NCBI GenBank assembly: GCA_942493245.1
Contig: OW818685.1
Span: 4,030,001 to 4,094,000 of the forward strand
Direction of reading: 5' to 3'
Length of the DNA: 64,000 nucleotides
Origin: DAOPYU01 sp942493245
GTDB taxonomy: Bacteria > Sumerlaeota > Sumerlaeia > UBA8349
Shown piece by piece: positions 1 through 12,000 of the stretch; position 1 is the first letter of the stretch, and every line of letters starts with the position of its first letter. Position numbers and translations under genes: made by a program. Under the pieces are notes generated by a model. It searched no databases, was not told the DNA's origin, and saw only the letters and a list, made by a program, of their open reading frames with translations.

Positions 1-255
1 AGGGGGGATGGCAAGAAGTACCCCGTCCTGCATAAAAGCGGGGATGGACCGGAGGTGGCACGGGCGTCCCGCCCGTGAATGGCCGACGTTCTCGTCGGCA
101 GGACCGGGGATTTTGGGTCTTTTGTCCCGGAGCCCCTTCATGGGCGAGACGCCCATGCCACCTCAGAACCGCTTTCCTCTCTGTGTGGAGACCCGAAGAG
201 AGGGTTTAATAAACCGAAAGACATATAGACAATGAGGAATTCCTGGAGAAAGAAC
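1..255. repeat. MITE-like dispersed repeat, copy 1 (left end cut by window)
   Basis: This stretch aligns over about 250 bp, at roughly 80 percent identity by eye, with 38957-39223. Shared landmarks are a palindromic unit at 54-82 (core CGGGCGTCCCGCCCG), an inverted partner at 135-162 (core GGGCGAGACGCCC), and an end motif AGACAATGAGG at 229-239. In the other copy the reverse complement of that end motif lies on the left side, so the element appears to have terminal inverted repeats. No coding capacity is seen. Confidence 0.6.
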
Positions 256-293
256 CGGTCTTCGCAGAATAGCCGGACAGGGTTCTCCGCCCC

Positions 294-731
294 CCCTGCA
301 CCTCCGCGCGATTCATTCTTTCCATACCCGCCTTTCGATTCCGGGGACGAGCAGGAGGACGGCTCGAAAATCGCCGCAGGCAGGGAGAAATCAACCACAA
401 AAAGCACAGAAGGCACGGGAAAATTTTCTGTTTTTGTGACTTTTGTGCCTCATGTGGCAGACAAGAAACGGTCTCCGTGTCCCTGCGTCTCTGCGCGATG
501 ATTCTTTTCATCCCCGTTCTCTCGGGTTTTCGCGTCTCCCACGGTCGCAGACCTCGCGCTCTGGGCGGACACACAGGTCCGCCCCTACGGATGGGTTGCG
601 GCTTCGCTGCGCCAGGTGTTCTGTACATCTTGTGGCAAAAGAGAGGTTCCCTGCGTCTCCGCGTCCCTGCGCCTCCGCGCGATCTATTGTTTCTGGCCCC
701 CGGCCTTCGATTCCGGGGACGGGCGGGGGGA
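294..731. repeat. Local direct repeats, three copies
   Basis: Segments 294-355 and 668-731 are similar over about 60 bp (both contain CCTCCGCGCGAT and TTCGATTCCGGGGACG). A shorter copy (CTGCGTCTCTGCGCGATGAT) starts near 483. They belong to the widespread 'TGCGTCTTTGCGCCT' type of spacer repeat. The third copy overlaps the 3' end of the gene that ends at 684, so the C-terminal tail of that protein is encoded by repeat sequence. Confidence 0.6.
561..616. repeat. Composite spacer repeat (GGGCGGACACACAGG / GGTTGCGGCTTCGCTGCG)
   Basis: A palindromic unit, GGGCGGACACACAGGTCCGC, is followed by a second unit, GGTTGCGGCTTCGCTGCGCC. The same pair occurs in opposite orientation at about 13355-13430, and the second unit alone at about 30381-30405. 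The rest of 1-683 holds no gene that I can support. Confidence 0.6.
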
Positions 732-2825
732 GGGCGATTCCTGAGGCGGCGCCGCCGGAACCCGGTCTGGATCCCAGAGCGGCATGGGGAAATAGAGGTA
801 TTGGGAATCCCGCCCGGAGGAAAGCCCCCCTTCGCCTGTCCCCGCTTCCCTGCCGCTCTCGACCGATCCGTCCAAAAGCGGGTCGTTCCGGACCATCAGG
901 CCATAGACGGGGCACTCGTCGATCCGGACAAAATACACTTCAAACTGTGACGTGTCCATGCCCGGGTCCAGATAAGGCTTGAGGTCCTCGACACCGGCGG
1001 GGAGTTTTCCGTCGTTCCGGGGATCGTCCACATACCGGATCAAAACCTGAGTCGCGGAACTGACCGAATCGGAAATACCCGGCGGTATCACGGCGGTGAA
1101 GGGTTCCGACTTAAAAATGAACCAGAGCCGGTCGGACGTGGGCGCGAACGAGTCGTCCAGATACCGGGGGATCAGATCCGCGACCGAGTCGGGGTACCGC
1201 CCGTACTCGCGGCGATACCGGGCGGAGGCAAGAGCAAAGCGAGTCAGCGCAATCGCCCGGTTGAACCGTTCGACATAGGTTTTCTCTTCCCACGCCATCC
1301 GGTCGAACAGCGTGTGACTGGAGTCATTCAGATCCAGGAATGCACGAATCCCCCCAGGAGATTCAACGGGTTGACCTTCATGATCATAGCCAAGGGCATC
1401 CTTTGCCAACAAGTCGGAATAATTCCCTGTTGTCAAGTGGGATGCCGCCTGGTTATCAAAGACATCGGGGAGATTCATCCCCACGGAGACAAATTTCAGG
1501 AGTCGGCTGGCCTCTCCATACCCGGTGACATCCAGATTGACGAGCGCCTCCGTTTTCCGGTCGATCGCCCGCCACAACAGCGGTTCGATCGCCTTTGCCG
1601 CCACTTTCTCCGGAATCCCCGAAAGGAAGAGATGCCAACCGTTCATTTCATAATATCCACCGGAACGAAACGATTTTCGTCCAGCGCCATTCGACTCATA
1701 ATATCCACCGGAAGTGAGCGAGTTTCTCAGTTCCGTAATCCACTCCTCACGGCACAGGTTCACATGATCGCTCCGCAAAACCGAATACTCTTCGGGGGTG
1801 AGTGTCCACGACGCCAGAGTGGCGTCCACCCATTTCAGAACATCCTCGGGAATGCTCGCACTGGCTGCGGCTTGGGCCAGGTAACGTTCGAGCATTTCCA
1901 AATACAGCAGAAAAAAATGTTTCTCCTCACCCCTTTCCCGACGGGAAAAAAGCGTCTTCCCACACCACAGGGTATTCACTTCTATCATGCGGGAGGCTCT
2001 TTCGGATTCCCCGTTCCGGATCGCCCGGCAGAACGCCAGCGTTTGCAGTCTATCGATGTTAAAACGCTGAGAATCACCCATCAGTGACAGGAAATTTTCC
2101 GGAAGCTCACGGCAATTGTCATCCATGATTCGTACCATCCGGGTCCAGGACTCGACGACTTCCGTTTCGTCCTTCTGTTCGGGTGACGATTGAGATCTTT
2201 TATCCGCACGAAGCCCCGATCCCATTTCTTTCAAAAGAGCCACTACGGAGCGTTTTTGTTTCTTCTCGTAACTCTGGATTCTCGATTGAGGATCTTTCAG
2301 ACGGCTCCGGAGTTCGTCCTGAATCGCCTGAATATCCCATTCCCCCGATTCCGAGGGGAATGTTTTCGTAACCGAGTCAACTGAATCCTCTTGAGGACTT
2401 TTCATCTTTTTCCATTTACCGGCATTGAGTACAAAAAAGACATCTGGCGAATCGGACCAGCCCCATCGGAAGGATTGCTGCCATCTTTCTAATCCATTCA
2501 TCGCCTCCCTCCAGTACAACGCCTCCTCGGGAGAAATGACCGAAGGTTGGGTCCTCGTCGTTTGCCGATCCATTTCTCCGGGGGAAACCCCGGGTGAAGT
2601 CAGGGAAACGGGCGGTTCTGGACGCGAGGCGAGGCGGAATTCCAGAATCCGGTCCCGCTCGGCGCGGATCGCCTCCGCCTTTTCCTCGTACTCCGTCGGA
2701 GCAAACCGCAGCCAGGCATAAAGAAGGGCCAGAAACAACGGGGGAATGAGGAGGGCGATCAGGCTCCCTTTGCGCCGGGACAATAGGGAGGGAGACTGGA
2801 GTTTACCCGGGTTTTCCGGATTCAT
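684..2825 (-). CDS. Membrane-anchored protein of unknown function (713 aa)
   Basis: The function is not recognised. There is one N-terminal membrane segment at about residues 20-40 after a basic stretch (SRRKGS), so most of the 713 residues should face the periplasm or cell exterior. Near residue 540 lies ALTRFALASARYRREYGRYP followed by a DLIPRYL-type motif. That pattern recurs in large uncharacterised envelope proteins of Planctomycetes and Verrucomicrobia and resembles the pseudopilin-like 'YrxxxGxyP' pattern. A 48-bp-spaced direct repeat inside the gene (1648-1665 and 1696-1713) encodes two nearby SGGYYE units. The C-terminal tail (PSPRPSPESKAGG) is encoded by a dispersed repeat, so the ancestral stop was probably elsewhere. 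The gene stands alone, converging on repeat-rich DNA. Confidence 0.7.
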   Translation of the reverse strand: MNPENPGKLQSPSLLSRRKGSLIALLIPPLFLALLYAWLRFAPTEYEEKAEAIRAERDRILEFRLASRPEPPVSLTSPGVSPGEMDRQTTRTQPSVISPEEALYWREAMNGLERWQQSFRWGWSDSPDVFFVLNAGKWKKMKSPQEDSVDSVTKTFPSESGEWDIQAIQDELRSRLKDPQSRIQSYEKKQKRSVVALLKEMGSGLRADKRSQSSPEQKDETEVVESWTRMVRIMDDNCRELPENFLSLMGDSQRFNIDRLQTLAFCRAIRNGESERASRMIEVNTLWCGKTLFSRRERGEEKHFFLLYLEMLERYLAQAAASASIPEDVLKWVDATLASWTLTPEEYSVLRSDHVNLCREEWITELRNSLTSGGYYESNGAGRKSFRSGGYYEMNGWHLFLSGIPEKVAAKAIEPLLWRAIDRKTEALVNLDVTGYGEASRLLKFVSVGMNLPDVFDNQAASHLTTGNYSDLLAKDALGYDHEGQPVESPGGIRAFLDLNDSSHTLFDRMAWEEKTYVERFNRAIALTRFALASARYRREYGRYPDSVADLIPRYLDDSFAPTSDRLWFIFKSEPFTAVIPPGISDSVSSATQVLIRYVDDPRNDGKLPAGVEDLKPYLDPGMDTSQFEVYFVRIDECPVYGLMVRNDPLLDGSVESGREAGTGEGGLSSGRDSQYLYFPMPLWDPDRVPAAPPQESPSPRPSPESKAGGQKQ

Positions 2826-3050
2826 TGGAAGGCCTTTCTTTTCCCGATCATTTCCCGAATTTCAGGTTTTGGCTTCCGGTTTTCCACTCTTCCGGAGGGA
2901 AATGGGGACAAGTCAGAAAACGCTCAATACTATAGACGCTCACTGGAGTATTTCCTTGGAAAATAAAATGCGGATTTTTGATTTTTTCTCGGAAGACTCG
3001 ATTAAGAAACCGTGATTGGGGGAACCGGGAAACGATGTAAACCGCCTTTT

Positions 3051-3125
3051 GAACCACGAAATACACGAACCACACGAAAACCGCTATTCAGGCGTTTTTC
3101 GTGTATTTCGTGTGTTTCGTGGTTC
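3051..3125. repeat. Inverted repeat of the 'cacgaaatacacgaa' family
   Basis: Arms 3051-3080 and 3096-3125 are near-perfect 30-bp inverted copies, differing only in the order of the CACGAAATACACGAA units. The loop is 15 nt. The stretch 2826-3050 holds nothing I can identify. Confidence 0.7.
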
Positions 3126-3180
3126 TTATTTGCGGTTGTGTTTTGTGACCCGCTCGGATCAGGAAGGGGGGTAAAAACAG

Positions 3181-3212
3181 GAAAGCCCGAAGAGTTTCCT
3201 CTTCGGGCTTTC
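3181..3212 (-). terminator. Rho-independent terminator of the 23S-5S unit
   Basis: A perfect 14-bp inverted repeat (3181-3194 and 3199-3212, loop TTTC) lies just past the 5S 3' end. On the minus strand it is followed by CTGTTTTTAC, giving the U-rich tail expected of an intrinsic terminator. Confidence 0.85.
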
Positions 3213-3221
3213 GTATTTAGA

Positions 3222-3336
<115 letters not shown>

Positions 3337-3347
3337 AACGTGAATTC

Positions 3348-3361
3348 GACAGATTCGATGA
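3348..3361 (-). other. Outer precursor stem, 3' strand
   Basis: These 14 nt are the exact reverse complement of 6551-6564 upstream of 23S. Together with the inner stem 3410-3428 / 6446-6464 they can form a long double helix that loops out the whole 23S precursor, the usual substrate for RNase III-type processing. Confidence 0.65.
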
Positions 3362-3409
3362 GGCCACTGAAGGCCGTTTGTGTGTAGTTGAAACGCGATA
3401 CTTAACTCG

Positions 3410-3428
3410 CAAGAAAGCGCCAGAGGGG
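3410..3428 (-). other. 23S processing stem, 3' strand
   Basis: This segment (CAAGAAAGCGCCAGAGGGG) is complementary to 6446-6464 just upstream of 23S, with a single mismatch. It brackets the gene as expected for the pre-23S processing stalk. Confidence 0.75.
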
Positions 3429-3461
3429 CGATTTCTTAAATTAAGAGTACATATTTAGGTA

Positions 3462-6432
<2,971 letters not shown>

Positions 6433-6445
6433 TAGACACATATTG

Positions 6446-6464
6446 CCTCTCTGGCGCTTTCTTG
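6446..6464 (-). other. 23S processing stem, 5' strand
   Basis: Complementary to 3410-3428 on the other side of the 23S gene. It forms the base of the pre-23S stalk. Confidence 0.75.
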
Positions 6465-6526
6465 AGAGTCTTGCACAGAGCAGAGAAAGCCCTGTACAAG
6501 AAGTAAATATCGCTGGTTTCAACTAC

Positions 6527-6564
6527 TGAAACACCATCAAGGTGTTTCATTCATCGAATCTGTC
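6527..6564 (-). other. Leader hairpin and outer precursor stem of the 23S unit
   Basis: TGAAACACC (6527-6535) and GGTGTTTCA (6541-6549) form a perfect 9-bp hairpin with a 5-nt loop in the 23S leader. Directly next to it, 6551-6564 is the exact complement of 3348-3361. The hairpin may serve in leader folding or processing. Confidence 0.5.
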
Positions 6565-6682
6565 AAGGAACCGCGTCGTGGCAATGGAGACCACGACTTT
6601 CTGGCGAACCGACTGAAACCCAGGACAGGCGTCCGTCGCGTTTCGCTCGCTACCCGACTCTTTTTCGTCGGCGCATTTTTGG

Positions 6683-6711
6683 ATCATCTCAAGGTCTTCA
6701 GTGTTTGTCAA
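6683..6711 (-). promoter_or_regulatory. Predicted sigma-70-type promoter of the 23S-5S unit
   Basis: On the minus strand a perfect -35 TTGACA (6706-6711) is followed after exactly 17 nt by GATGAT (6683-6688), four of six matches to the -10 consensus. It lies about 250 nt upstream of 23S. This supports independent transcription of 23S-5S. Confidence 0.6.
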
Positions 6712-7765
6712 CACTTTTTTTTCGACCTTTTTGACTCCCCTCTGCGCTGCCTCCATTCGAATCGGTGTTTGACGCTTTGTTTACTACCCGCTTGCTTGGC
6801 TTTCGCTTTGCGTCGCGGCGTTGCACATCAGCAACGAGATGCGGATCATACCAGCAGACGGTCAGAAGTCAAGGGGAAAAATGCAGAAAATTTTCATCCC
6901 CCGATTCTAACCCCGAATTCCCCCCGATTTCCAGGGCCAGGGCGCATTTTATCGCGTTGATTTTAAACATGTTACAAAAAGCGCCCGAAATTCCCCGTCT
7001 CGCGAGAATTTCTTTCGTTTCTTCGCAAAACTCGGGAATTGAAACCCGAATCTCCCTCTTTTCCCCCTCATTTTTTTCTGAAAAAAATGCATCCGTCCCG
7101 ATCCTCCCCCCGCTCTTCCCCACCCTCCCGCCTCCATTTTCCCCTTTTCCTCCGTTGGAGATCCCCCGATCAAGGCTTTGGATGACCTTTTCCCCTTTTC
7201 GGACGGAGTGTTTTTCCCTTATATGCCACCACTACGGAGGACGGAAGTGGGCTTTTTCCGTCCCAGATGGGGTAAATGGCCGTTGAAAGTCCCCTGCCGA
7301 ACCGTTCTGTGCTCTTCAGGGAGACAGCGAATCCCCTCCCAAACGATCCCCGGTCGTCTGTCCGGGTTACGCTCCACCTGGATTTGTCGCTTTATGTTGG
7401 GTATATCCCTCCCTCCAGGAACTCCTCGTTGTCCAGGCGAGCGATGATGCCTCCGGTTATATGGGGTTATTCGGGGTTTTCCTCCCTCCGTCATCCCCTC
7501 AAAAATGGAAATCTCCCTCTTAAGGGGGATAGAGCGCGGCGGTAAAGCGTTCTGCCCCCCGCCCGAGTACCCTCTCCCGTCGGCCTCCCACCCGGTTCGC
7601 CGGAACGCCCGCATCCCCGGGGAATGCTTTTTTCGCCTCCAACCCGTTCCTGATCCCAGTTCCCGATTGACATGAGCGACACCTCTGCGGCAGGATAGAA
7701 TGCGATTCGGATCGTTTTTTCAGTACCGGTATTCATCTGGTTCATGGCTAAGGAGATTCCACTAT
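6712..7765. other. Long gene-free spacer
   Basis: No convincing gene, tRNA or small RNA was found here. The only hint is at 7413-7430, where GGAACTCCTCGTTGTCC resembles the end motif of the MITE-like repeat (compare 38923-38939), perhaps a decayed copy. TTGACA at 7667-7672 and TAGAAT at 7695-7700 are 22 nt apart, too far for a good promoter. Confidence 0.4.
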
Positions 7766-8038
7766 ATGTCGCGCGAAACGCCCCCTCTCCATCCCCTCCA
7801 GCGCCTGGCGCTTATCCCTCTGCTGGGCGGGTTAACCTTGGTCACACTGGGGCTTCTGATGATCTACTTCCCCGACGAATTCGTCTGGCTGCTCATCAGC
7901 CTGCTCGGTTTTTTCACCTTTGTCGCCGGCGCGTTTCTGGTCTTCATCGGCATCGGCCTGTTCGGCAAACTGCCCTCCCTCCCCGCGTCGTTCCGCCTGG
8001 GCCGGTGGGAAATACGCAACTGGACCCGCAAAGACTGA
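7766..8038 (+). CDS. Small membrane protein, unknown (90 aa)
   Basis: Two strong membrane segments fill the middle (about residues 15-35 and 40-65), with a basic C-terminal tail (RLGRWEIRNWTRKD) likely in the cytoplasm. The start at 7766 is preferred over an upstream ATG at 7700 because AAGGAGA lies about 10 nt before it. It sits 48 nt upstream of the epimerase gene in the same direction and may be cotranscribed. The family is not recognised. Confidence 0.7.
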   Translation: MSRETPPLHPLQRLALIPLLGGLTLVTLGLLMIYFPDEFVWLLISLLGFFTFVAGAFLVFIGIGLFGKLPSLPASFRLGRWEIRNWTRKD

Positions 8039-8086
8039 GCCGTTCCACCCGATCCCCCATTCCGGAAAAGAAGGAAACCCCGATCC

Positions 8087-9058
8087 ATGCGCATCCTGAT
8101 CACTGGAGGAGCCGGTTTCATCGGTTCGCACCTGGCCGAACACGCGCTTCAGGCCGGCCACCACGTCACCGTCATTGACAACCTCTCGACCGGTTCCTTT
8201 TCCAACATCAAACCCCTGAAGACCCACCCGCGCTTCGAGTACTCGATCGAGTCCATCTTCAACGTGCCCCACCTGGCCGAACTGGTGGACGAGGCCGACT
8301 GCATCTTCCACTTGGCGGCGGCCGTGGGCGTTCAGCGCATCGTGGACGACCCCGTGGGCACCATCACCACCAACATCCGCGGGACCGAGATCGTCCTCGA
8401 CCTGGCCAACAAGAAAAAGAAAACCGTCCTGATCGCCTCGACCTCCGAGGTGTACGGCAAAAGCGCGGCGGTCCCGTTCCGCGAGGACGGCGACCTGGTG
8501 CTGGGCGCCACGACCCGCCCGCGCTGGAGCTACGCCTGCTCGAAAGCCATTGACGAGTTCCTCGCGCTCGCCTACGCCCAGGCCCAGAAGCTCCCCATCA
8601 TCGTCGTGCGCCTCTTCAACACCGTCGGACCCCGCCAGACGGGCCGCTACGGCATGGTCATCCCCCGTTTCGCCACTCAGGCCCTCGCGGGCCAGCCCCT
8701 CACGGTGTACGGCTCGGGCGACCAGACCCGCTGCTTCACCCACGTGGCCGACGTGGTGGGCGCGCTGGCGCGCCTGATGGAAACCCCCGCCGCCCAGGGG
8801 CAGGTTTTCAACATCGGCTGTACCGAGGAGGTCTCCATCAACCAACTGGCCGAGCGCATCCGCGCGCGCGCCGGCAGCGCCTCCCCCATCGAGCGCATCC
8901 CGTTCTCCCAGGCCTACGACGAGAACTTCGAAGATATGGATCGGCGCATCCCCTGCCTCGACAAGATAACCGCCCTGATCGGCTACCAGCCCACCCGCAA
9001 CCTCGACCGGATCATAGACGACGTGCTCGAACACATGCGGAAGGAATTGTCTGAGTAA
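8087..9058 (+). CDS. NAD-dependent sugar-nucleotide epimerase/dehydratase (323 aa)
   Basis: This is an extended short-chain dehydrogenase of the GalE / UDP-glucuronate decarboxylase group. It likely acts on a UDP- or dTDP-sugar for envelope polysaccharide. The Rossmann motif GGAGFIGSH (residues 7-15, G7-x2-G10-x2-G13) binds NAD. STSEVYG (118-124) and the catalytic pair Y149-x3-K153 (YACSK) are intact, and VRLFNTVGPRQ fits the family. The length is full. The exact substrate cannot be told from sequence alone, and no glycosyltransferase cluster surrounds it. Confidence 0.9.
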   Translation: MRILITGGAGFIGSHLAEHALQAGHHVTVIDNLSTGSFSNIKPLKTHPRFEYSIESIFNVPHLAELVDEADCIFHLAAAVGVQRIVDDPVGTITTNIRGTEIVLDLANKKKKTVLIASTSEVYGKSAAVPFREDGDLVLGATTRPRWSYACSKAIDEFLALAYAQAQKLPIIVVRLFNTVGPRQTGRYGMVIPRFATQALAGQPLTVYGSGDQTRCFTHVADVVGALARLMETPAAQGQVFNIGCTEEVSINQLAERIRARAGSASPIERIPFSQAYDENFEDMDRRIPCLDKITALIGYQPTRNLDRIIDDVLEHMRKELSE

Positions 9059-9150
9059 ACTTCTGGATAACCCGCAACGATCCACTCAGGCGGGTAATTT
9101 CTCTTGCACGGGTTGATGATTTTTCTCAGCCTGAAAGTCTGAATTCAATC

Positions 9151-9192
9151 TATCCATCCATGTTCCTGTTTGAAGTGGAACATGGATGGATA
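9151..9192 (+). terminator. Hairpin, likely terminator of the epimerase unit
   Basis: TATCCATCCATGTTCC (9151-9166) is perfectly inverted at 9177-9192 with a 10-nt loop, followed by TTTATTTCC. It lies about 90 nt past the epimerase stop. The stem is only moderately GC-rich, so a regulatory role is also possible. Confidence 0.5.
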
Positions 9193-9374
9193 TTTATTTC
9201 CACCACTCCAGAGATCAACGTCGTTTTGCAGAACGAATTCGATTGCAAGTTAAAACTCAAACCGTATAATTTCAATTGTCAGTTGAGATTTTGTCTGAGA
9301 TCCACAGGTTTCCATATTCAGTTTCGTTTCGTTCAGAGAGCGGCGATCTACAGAACGCGAAAGGTTTCTACGAT

Positions 9375-11981
9375 ATGGGTAAGATCTCTGTGATTCGCAA
9401 GGCGGTGGGATGGCTTCTCTTTCTGGGATTGATGGGCGTGTTGTTGTATACGTTGCAAATCAACGGCAATCGTCTATTCCATCTCCCTCCGCGTTCTGCG
9501 GCGGGAATACCCGCTATCGCCTCGGATGCTCCCGCCCCGCCTCCCACTCTGGCACAACGCGCTCAGGCGCTCGTTTTCGACACGATGCAGCCGGAAATAG
9601 ATTCCCTGCCCATGCTGGTTGTTTGGATGGACAACAACGAACCCGTTGCCAAAGCCGGAGTAGCCTTGACTCCGATGCGTGACGCGATGGGAACCTCAGT
9701 GTCCCAATCGCTTTCGGCCCAAACAAACACCTCCGGGCGAGTCCGCGTGAAGACAGCGGAACTAACCCACCTGGCGAATGGGAATGCAATGCCCTGGATG
9801 AAAGTCCAGATCGAAGCCGAGGGGGGACAACCGGAGACTTTTCTGTTTGAGCGAAGTTATTTCGCATTCGCTTTCGATGTGACCCGTAAGGACCACGACC
9901 CGCTCATTTTACGTCTGCGGCGCGTCTATGGACTCTACGGAACTGTTTACAGCCCTCCGGACGCGGCGGGACAGAACGTGCCGGTAGCTGGAGCCGAGGT
10001 CTCACTGACATTGATGGAGGGTCAGGGGGGAAACAAGACCACTACCACCCTGACCAACGCGGAGGGCCGGTACGAGTTCCGGCGCGTCGTGGGCGAGGCG
10101 TTTCAGTTGGCGGCCCGCGCCGGAAACCGGGCGGCGCGCGGACGCAACATCGGGCTGGAAAAGGAGAAACTCAACGGTCCCCTGAATCTCTACTTGGAGG
10201 ACGGTTTTCCCCTGACCGTTCTGGTCAATGACTATGCGACCCAGGAGCCGTTGACCAAAGCGGTGGTCGAGGCCGAGAGCAATGGACTCCTTACGCGCGC
10301 AGAAACGGACGCCCAAGGTTTTGCGGAGTTTCATTCACTCCCGCTGGGGCGAACCGCTCTGCTGGCACGGGCCGAGGGCTATCAGGCCGAGCGGTTTTAC
10401 GTGGATGTCAACGGTACCCAAAGCGACCTCTCCCTGTTTTCTCTGAAAAAAGGGGGACGGGTGAAAATCCGCACCATGGACCAGGAGAAATCCCCGGTAC
10501 CCAATGTTGATCTGCAATTGATCTGGATGCCCATGAACAGTACCCTTTCCGTTCACACGGATGCGAAAGGGGAGGTGGAGGTGGACGGTTTGCCCCTGCG
10601 TACCGGGATTTCCGTTCAGGCGGTCGGGGAATACAGTCTGCCGAAGGCCTGCAATTTCGCTCTGAACGACGGACCGGACGAGAAAGAGGTATGCGTCACG
10701 GTCTGGAAGCGGTATGCCGGTGAGACGTCGAACCTTTACAGTACACGGCAGGGCTGGATCAGTGGAACGGTGGTCAATGAGGCCAACGAACCGGTGGCTG
10801 GCGCCATTGTCACGACACGAAACCTCAGCGCTTATTCATCCGCCCTCAAGACGGTCAGCGTGGTCACCGACGACTCCGGCCATTTTCGTTTCGAGAATTT
10901 GGAGATGCGATCGACCGGTTCGAAAGAACGTCCGCGCGACCCGTTGGTGGCCGATCTGGTCATCAGTGAAGGAATATTCGAGTCCGTCTATTACTTTCCT
11001 GTTGCGGTGGAAACCCATGCGGATGGGTACCAGCCCATGATCAGCCTGATCCAGGCGGACACGGAAGACCGGATCGTTCTGAGCGGAAAAGTGGAGGTCA
11101 CGGGACGCGTTCTGGACAAGGAGACCCGGGCGCCGATCACAAAGTTCGAAATTGCCTGCTATGAGCCGAACAACCGGGCGACGCGCAGGAGAATCATTTC
11201 GGAAGCGGGCGAATTCACAATCGACGCCCTGGTCGAAGAGTTTTCCGTATCCGCCGAAGGATACCTCGAACAGACGCACCGTATGTCGCGCGACAAAGAG
11301 GAAAACCTCACCCTCTTCCTGGAAAAAAGTTTCCCTTTGGAGGGAATTGTGGTGGATGCTTCCACGCGCGTACCGCTGGAAAACGTGTGTGTGGGAAATT
11401 CGCGTTCTTTTGGGGAAAAACCCTTTTCTGCGTTCCTATTCGAAGATAATAATACGAACGCGGATACCCTCGATTTCACGAACGCTCAAGGGGTATTTCG
11501 ATTCGATGCTCCTTTTACCGAAGGCGGTTTGGTTTTTATCCGCGAAGATCTTGAGAAACTTTGGGTGAAAACAGCGGATATCGAGAAGTACCGTGACACA
11601 AAAACAGGGAAACTGGTCTTCCCCATGAATCCGCAGCCAGCCCCCGGTTCCTTTGTTGTGGATTGGTTTACCACCGAGAATTCACCCGCGCCTCCGAATT
11701 TCCAGTATTACATAAGTTTAACGCATAACTTCGGGGATCCCAATCGGGTACCATCTCTTCCGCTAAAGGAAGATCCGATCTTCTCTTACAACAACGGACG
11801 CTTTCGTTATGATAACCTGAAACCAGGAGAGTATAATGTCCGGCTTCCCCATTCAAACGCTGAAGGCCAGATTGTGCCGGGTCTCGTTTGGAAAACATTC
11901 AAGGTTGAAAGCGGCAAGACAACGACCCTCGGCTGGGGTAGTAAAAGCGGCGAAACCATTTCCTACGGCGTCGCGCCCTGA
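9375..11981 (+). CDS. Membrane-anchored protein of carboxypeptidase-regulatory-like domains (868 aa)
   Basis: A single N-terminal membrane helix (about residues 11-30) anchors a long outside part made of beta-sandwich units of the CarboxypepD_reg / SdrD-B type. Their signature recurs as 'GxVxDxxxxPVxGAxV ... T(D/N)xxGxYxFxxL' (for example around TLTNAEGRYEFRRV, VVTDDSGHFRFENL and GRVLDKETRAPI). I chose the start at 9375 over one 33 codons upstream because the membrane helix then sits at the usual place and AAAGG precedes it. The gene is a paralogue of the one at 33757-36621: domain order and many motifs match (GRYEFRR, VLVNDYAT/VLVNDKAS, SLKKGG/SLKQGG, SAEGYxE). No catalytic residues are seen, so the likely role is structural or binding at the envelope. 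The molecular function is unknown. Confidence 0.8.
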   Translation: MGKISVIRKAVGWLLFLGLMGVLLYTLQINGNRLFHLPPRSAAGIPAIASDAPAPPPTLAQRAQALVFDTMQPEIDSLPMLVVWMDNNEPVAKAGVALTPMRDAMGTSVSQSLSAQTNTSGRVRVKTAELTHLANGNAMPWMKVQIEAEGGQPETFLFERSYFAFAFDVTRKDHDPLILRLRRVYGLYGTVYSPPDAAGQNVPVAGAEVSLTLMEGQGGNKTTTTLTNAEGRYEFRRVVGEAFQLAARAGNRAARGRNIGLEKEKLNGPLNLYLEDGFPLTVLVNDYATQEPLTKAVVEAESNGLLTRAETDAQGFAEFHSLPLGRTALLARAEGYQAERFYVDVNGTQSDLSLFSLKKGGRVKIRTMDQEKSPVPNVDLQLIWMPMNSTLSVHTDAKGEVEVDGLPLRTGISVQAVGEYSLPKACNFALNDGPDEKEVCVTVWKRYAGETSNLYSTRQGWISGTVVNEANEPVAGAIVTTRNLSAYSSALKTVSVVTDDSGHFRFENLEMRSTGSKERPRDPLVADLVISEGIFESVYYFPVAVETHADGYQPMISLIQADTEDRIVLSGKVEVTGRVLDKETRAPITKFEIACYEPNNRATRRRIISEAGEFTIDALVEEFSVSAEGYLEQTHRMSRDKEENLTLFLEKSFPLEGIVVDASTRVPLENVCVGNSRSFGEKPFSAFLFEDNNTNADTLDFTNAQGVFRFDAPFTEGGLVFIREDLEKLWVKTADIEKYRDTKTGKLVFPMNPQPAPGSFVVDWFTTENSPAPPNFQYYISLTHNFGDPNRVPSLPLKEDPIFSYNNGRFRYDNLKPGEYNVRLPHSNAEGQIVPGLVWKTFKVESGKTTTLGWGSKSGETISYGVAP

Positions 11982-12000
11982 TTTTTGTGGAAACTGACAA

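Noticed and set aside
7667..7700. Promoter TTGACA / TAGAAT before the small membrane protein
   Set aside because: The spacing of 22 nt is too long for a normal sigma-70 promoter.
7832..9085. A 417-codon frame opposite the epimerase gene
   Set aside because: It is the shadow of a GC-rich gene with intact epimerase motifs; the antisense protein is compositionally biased and has no motif.
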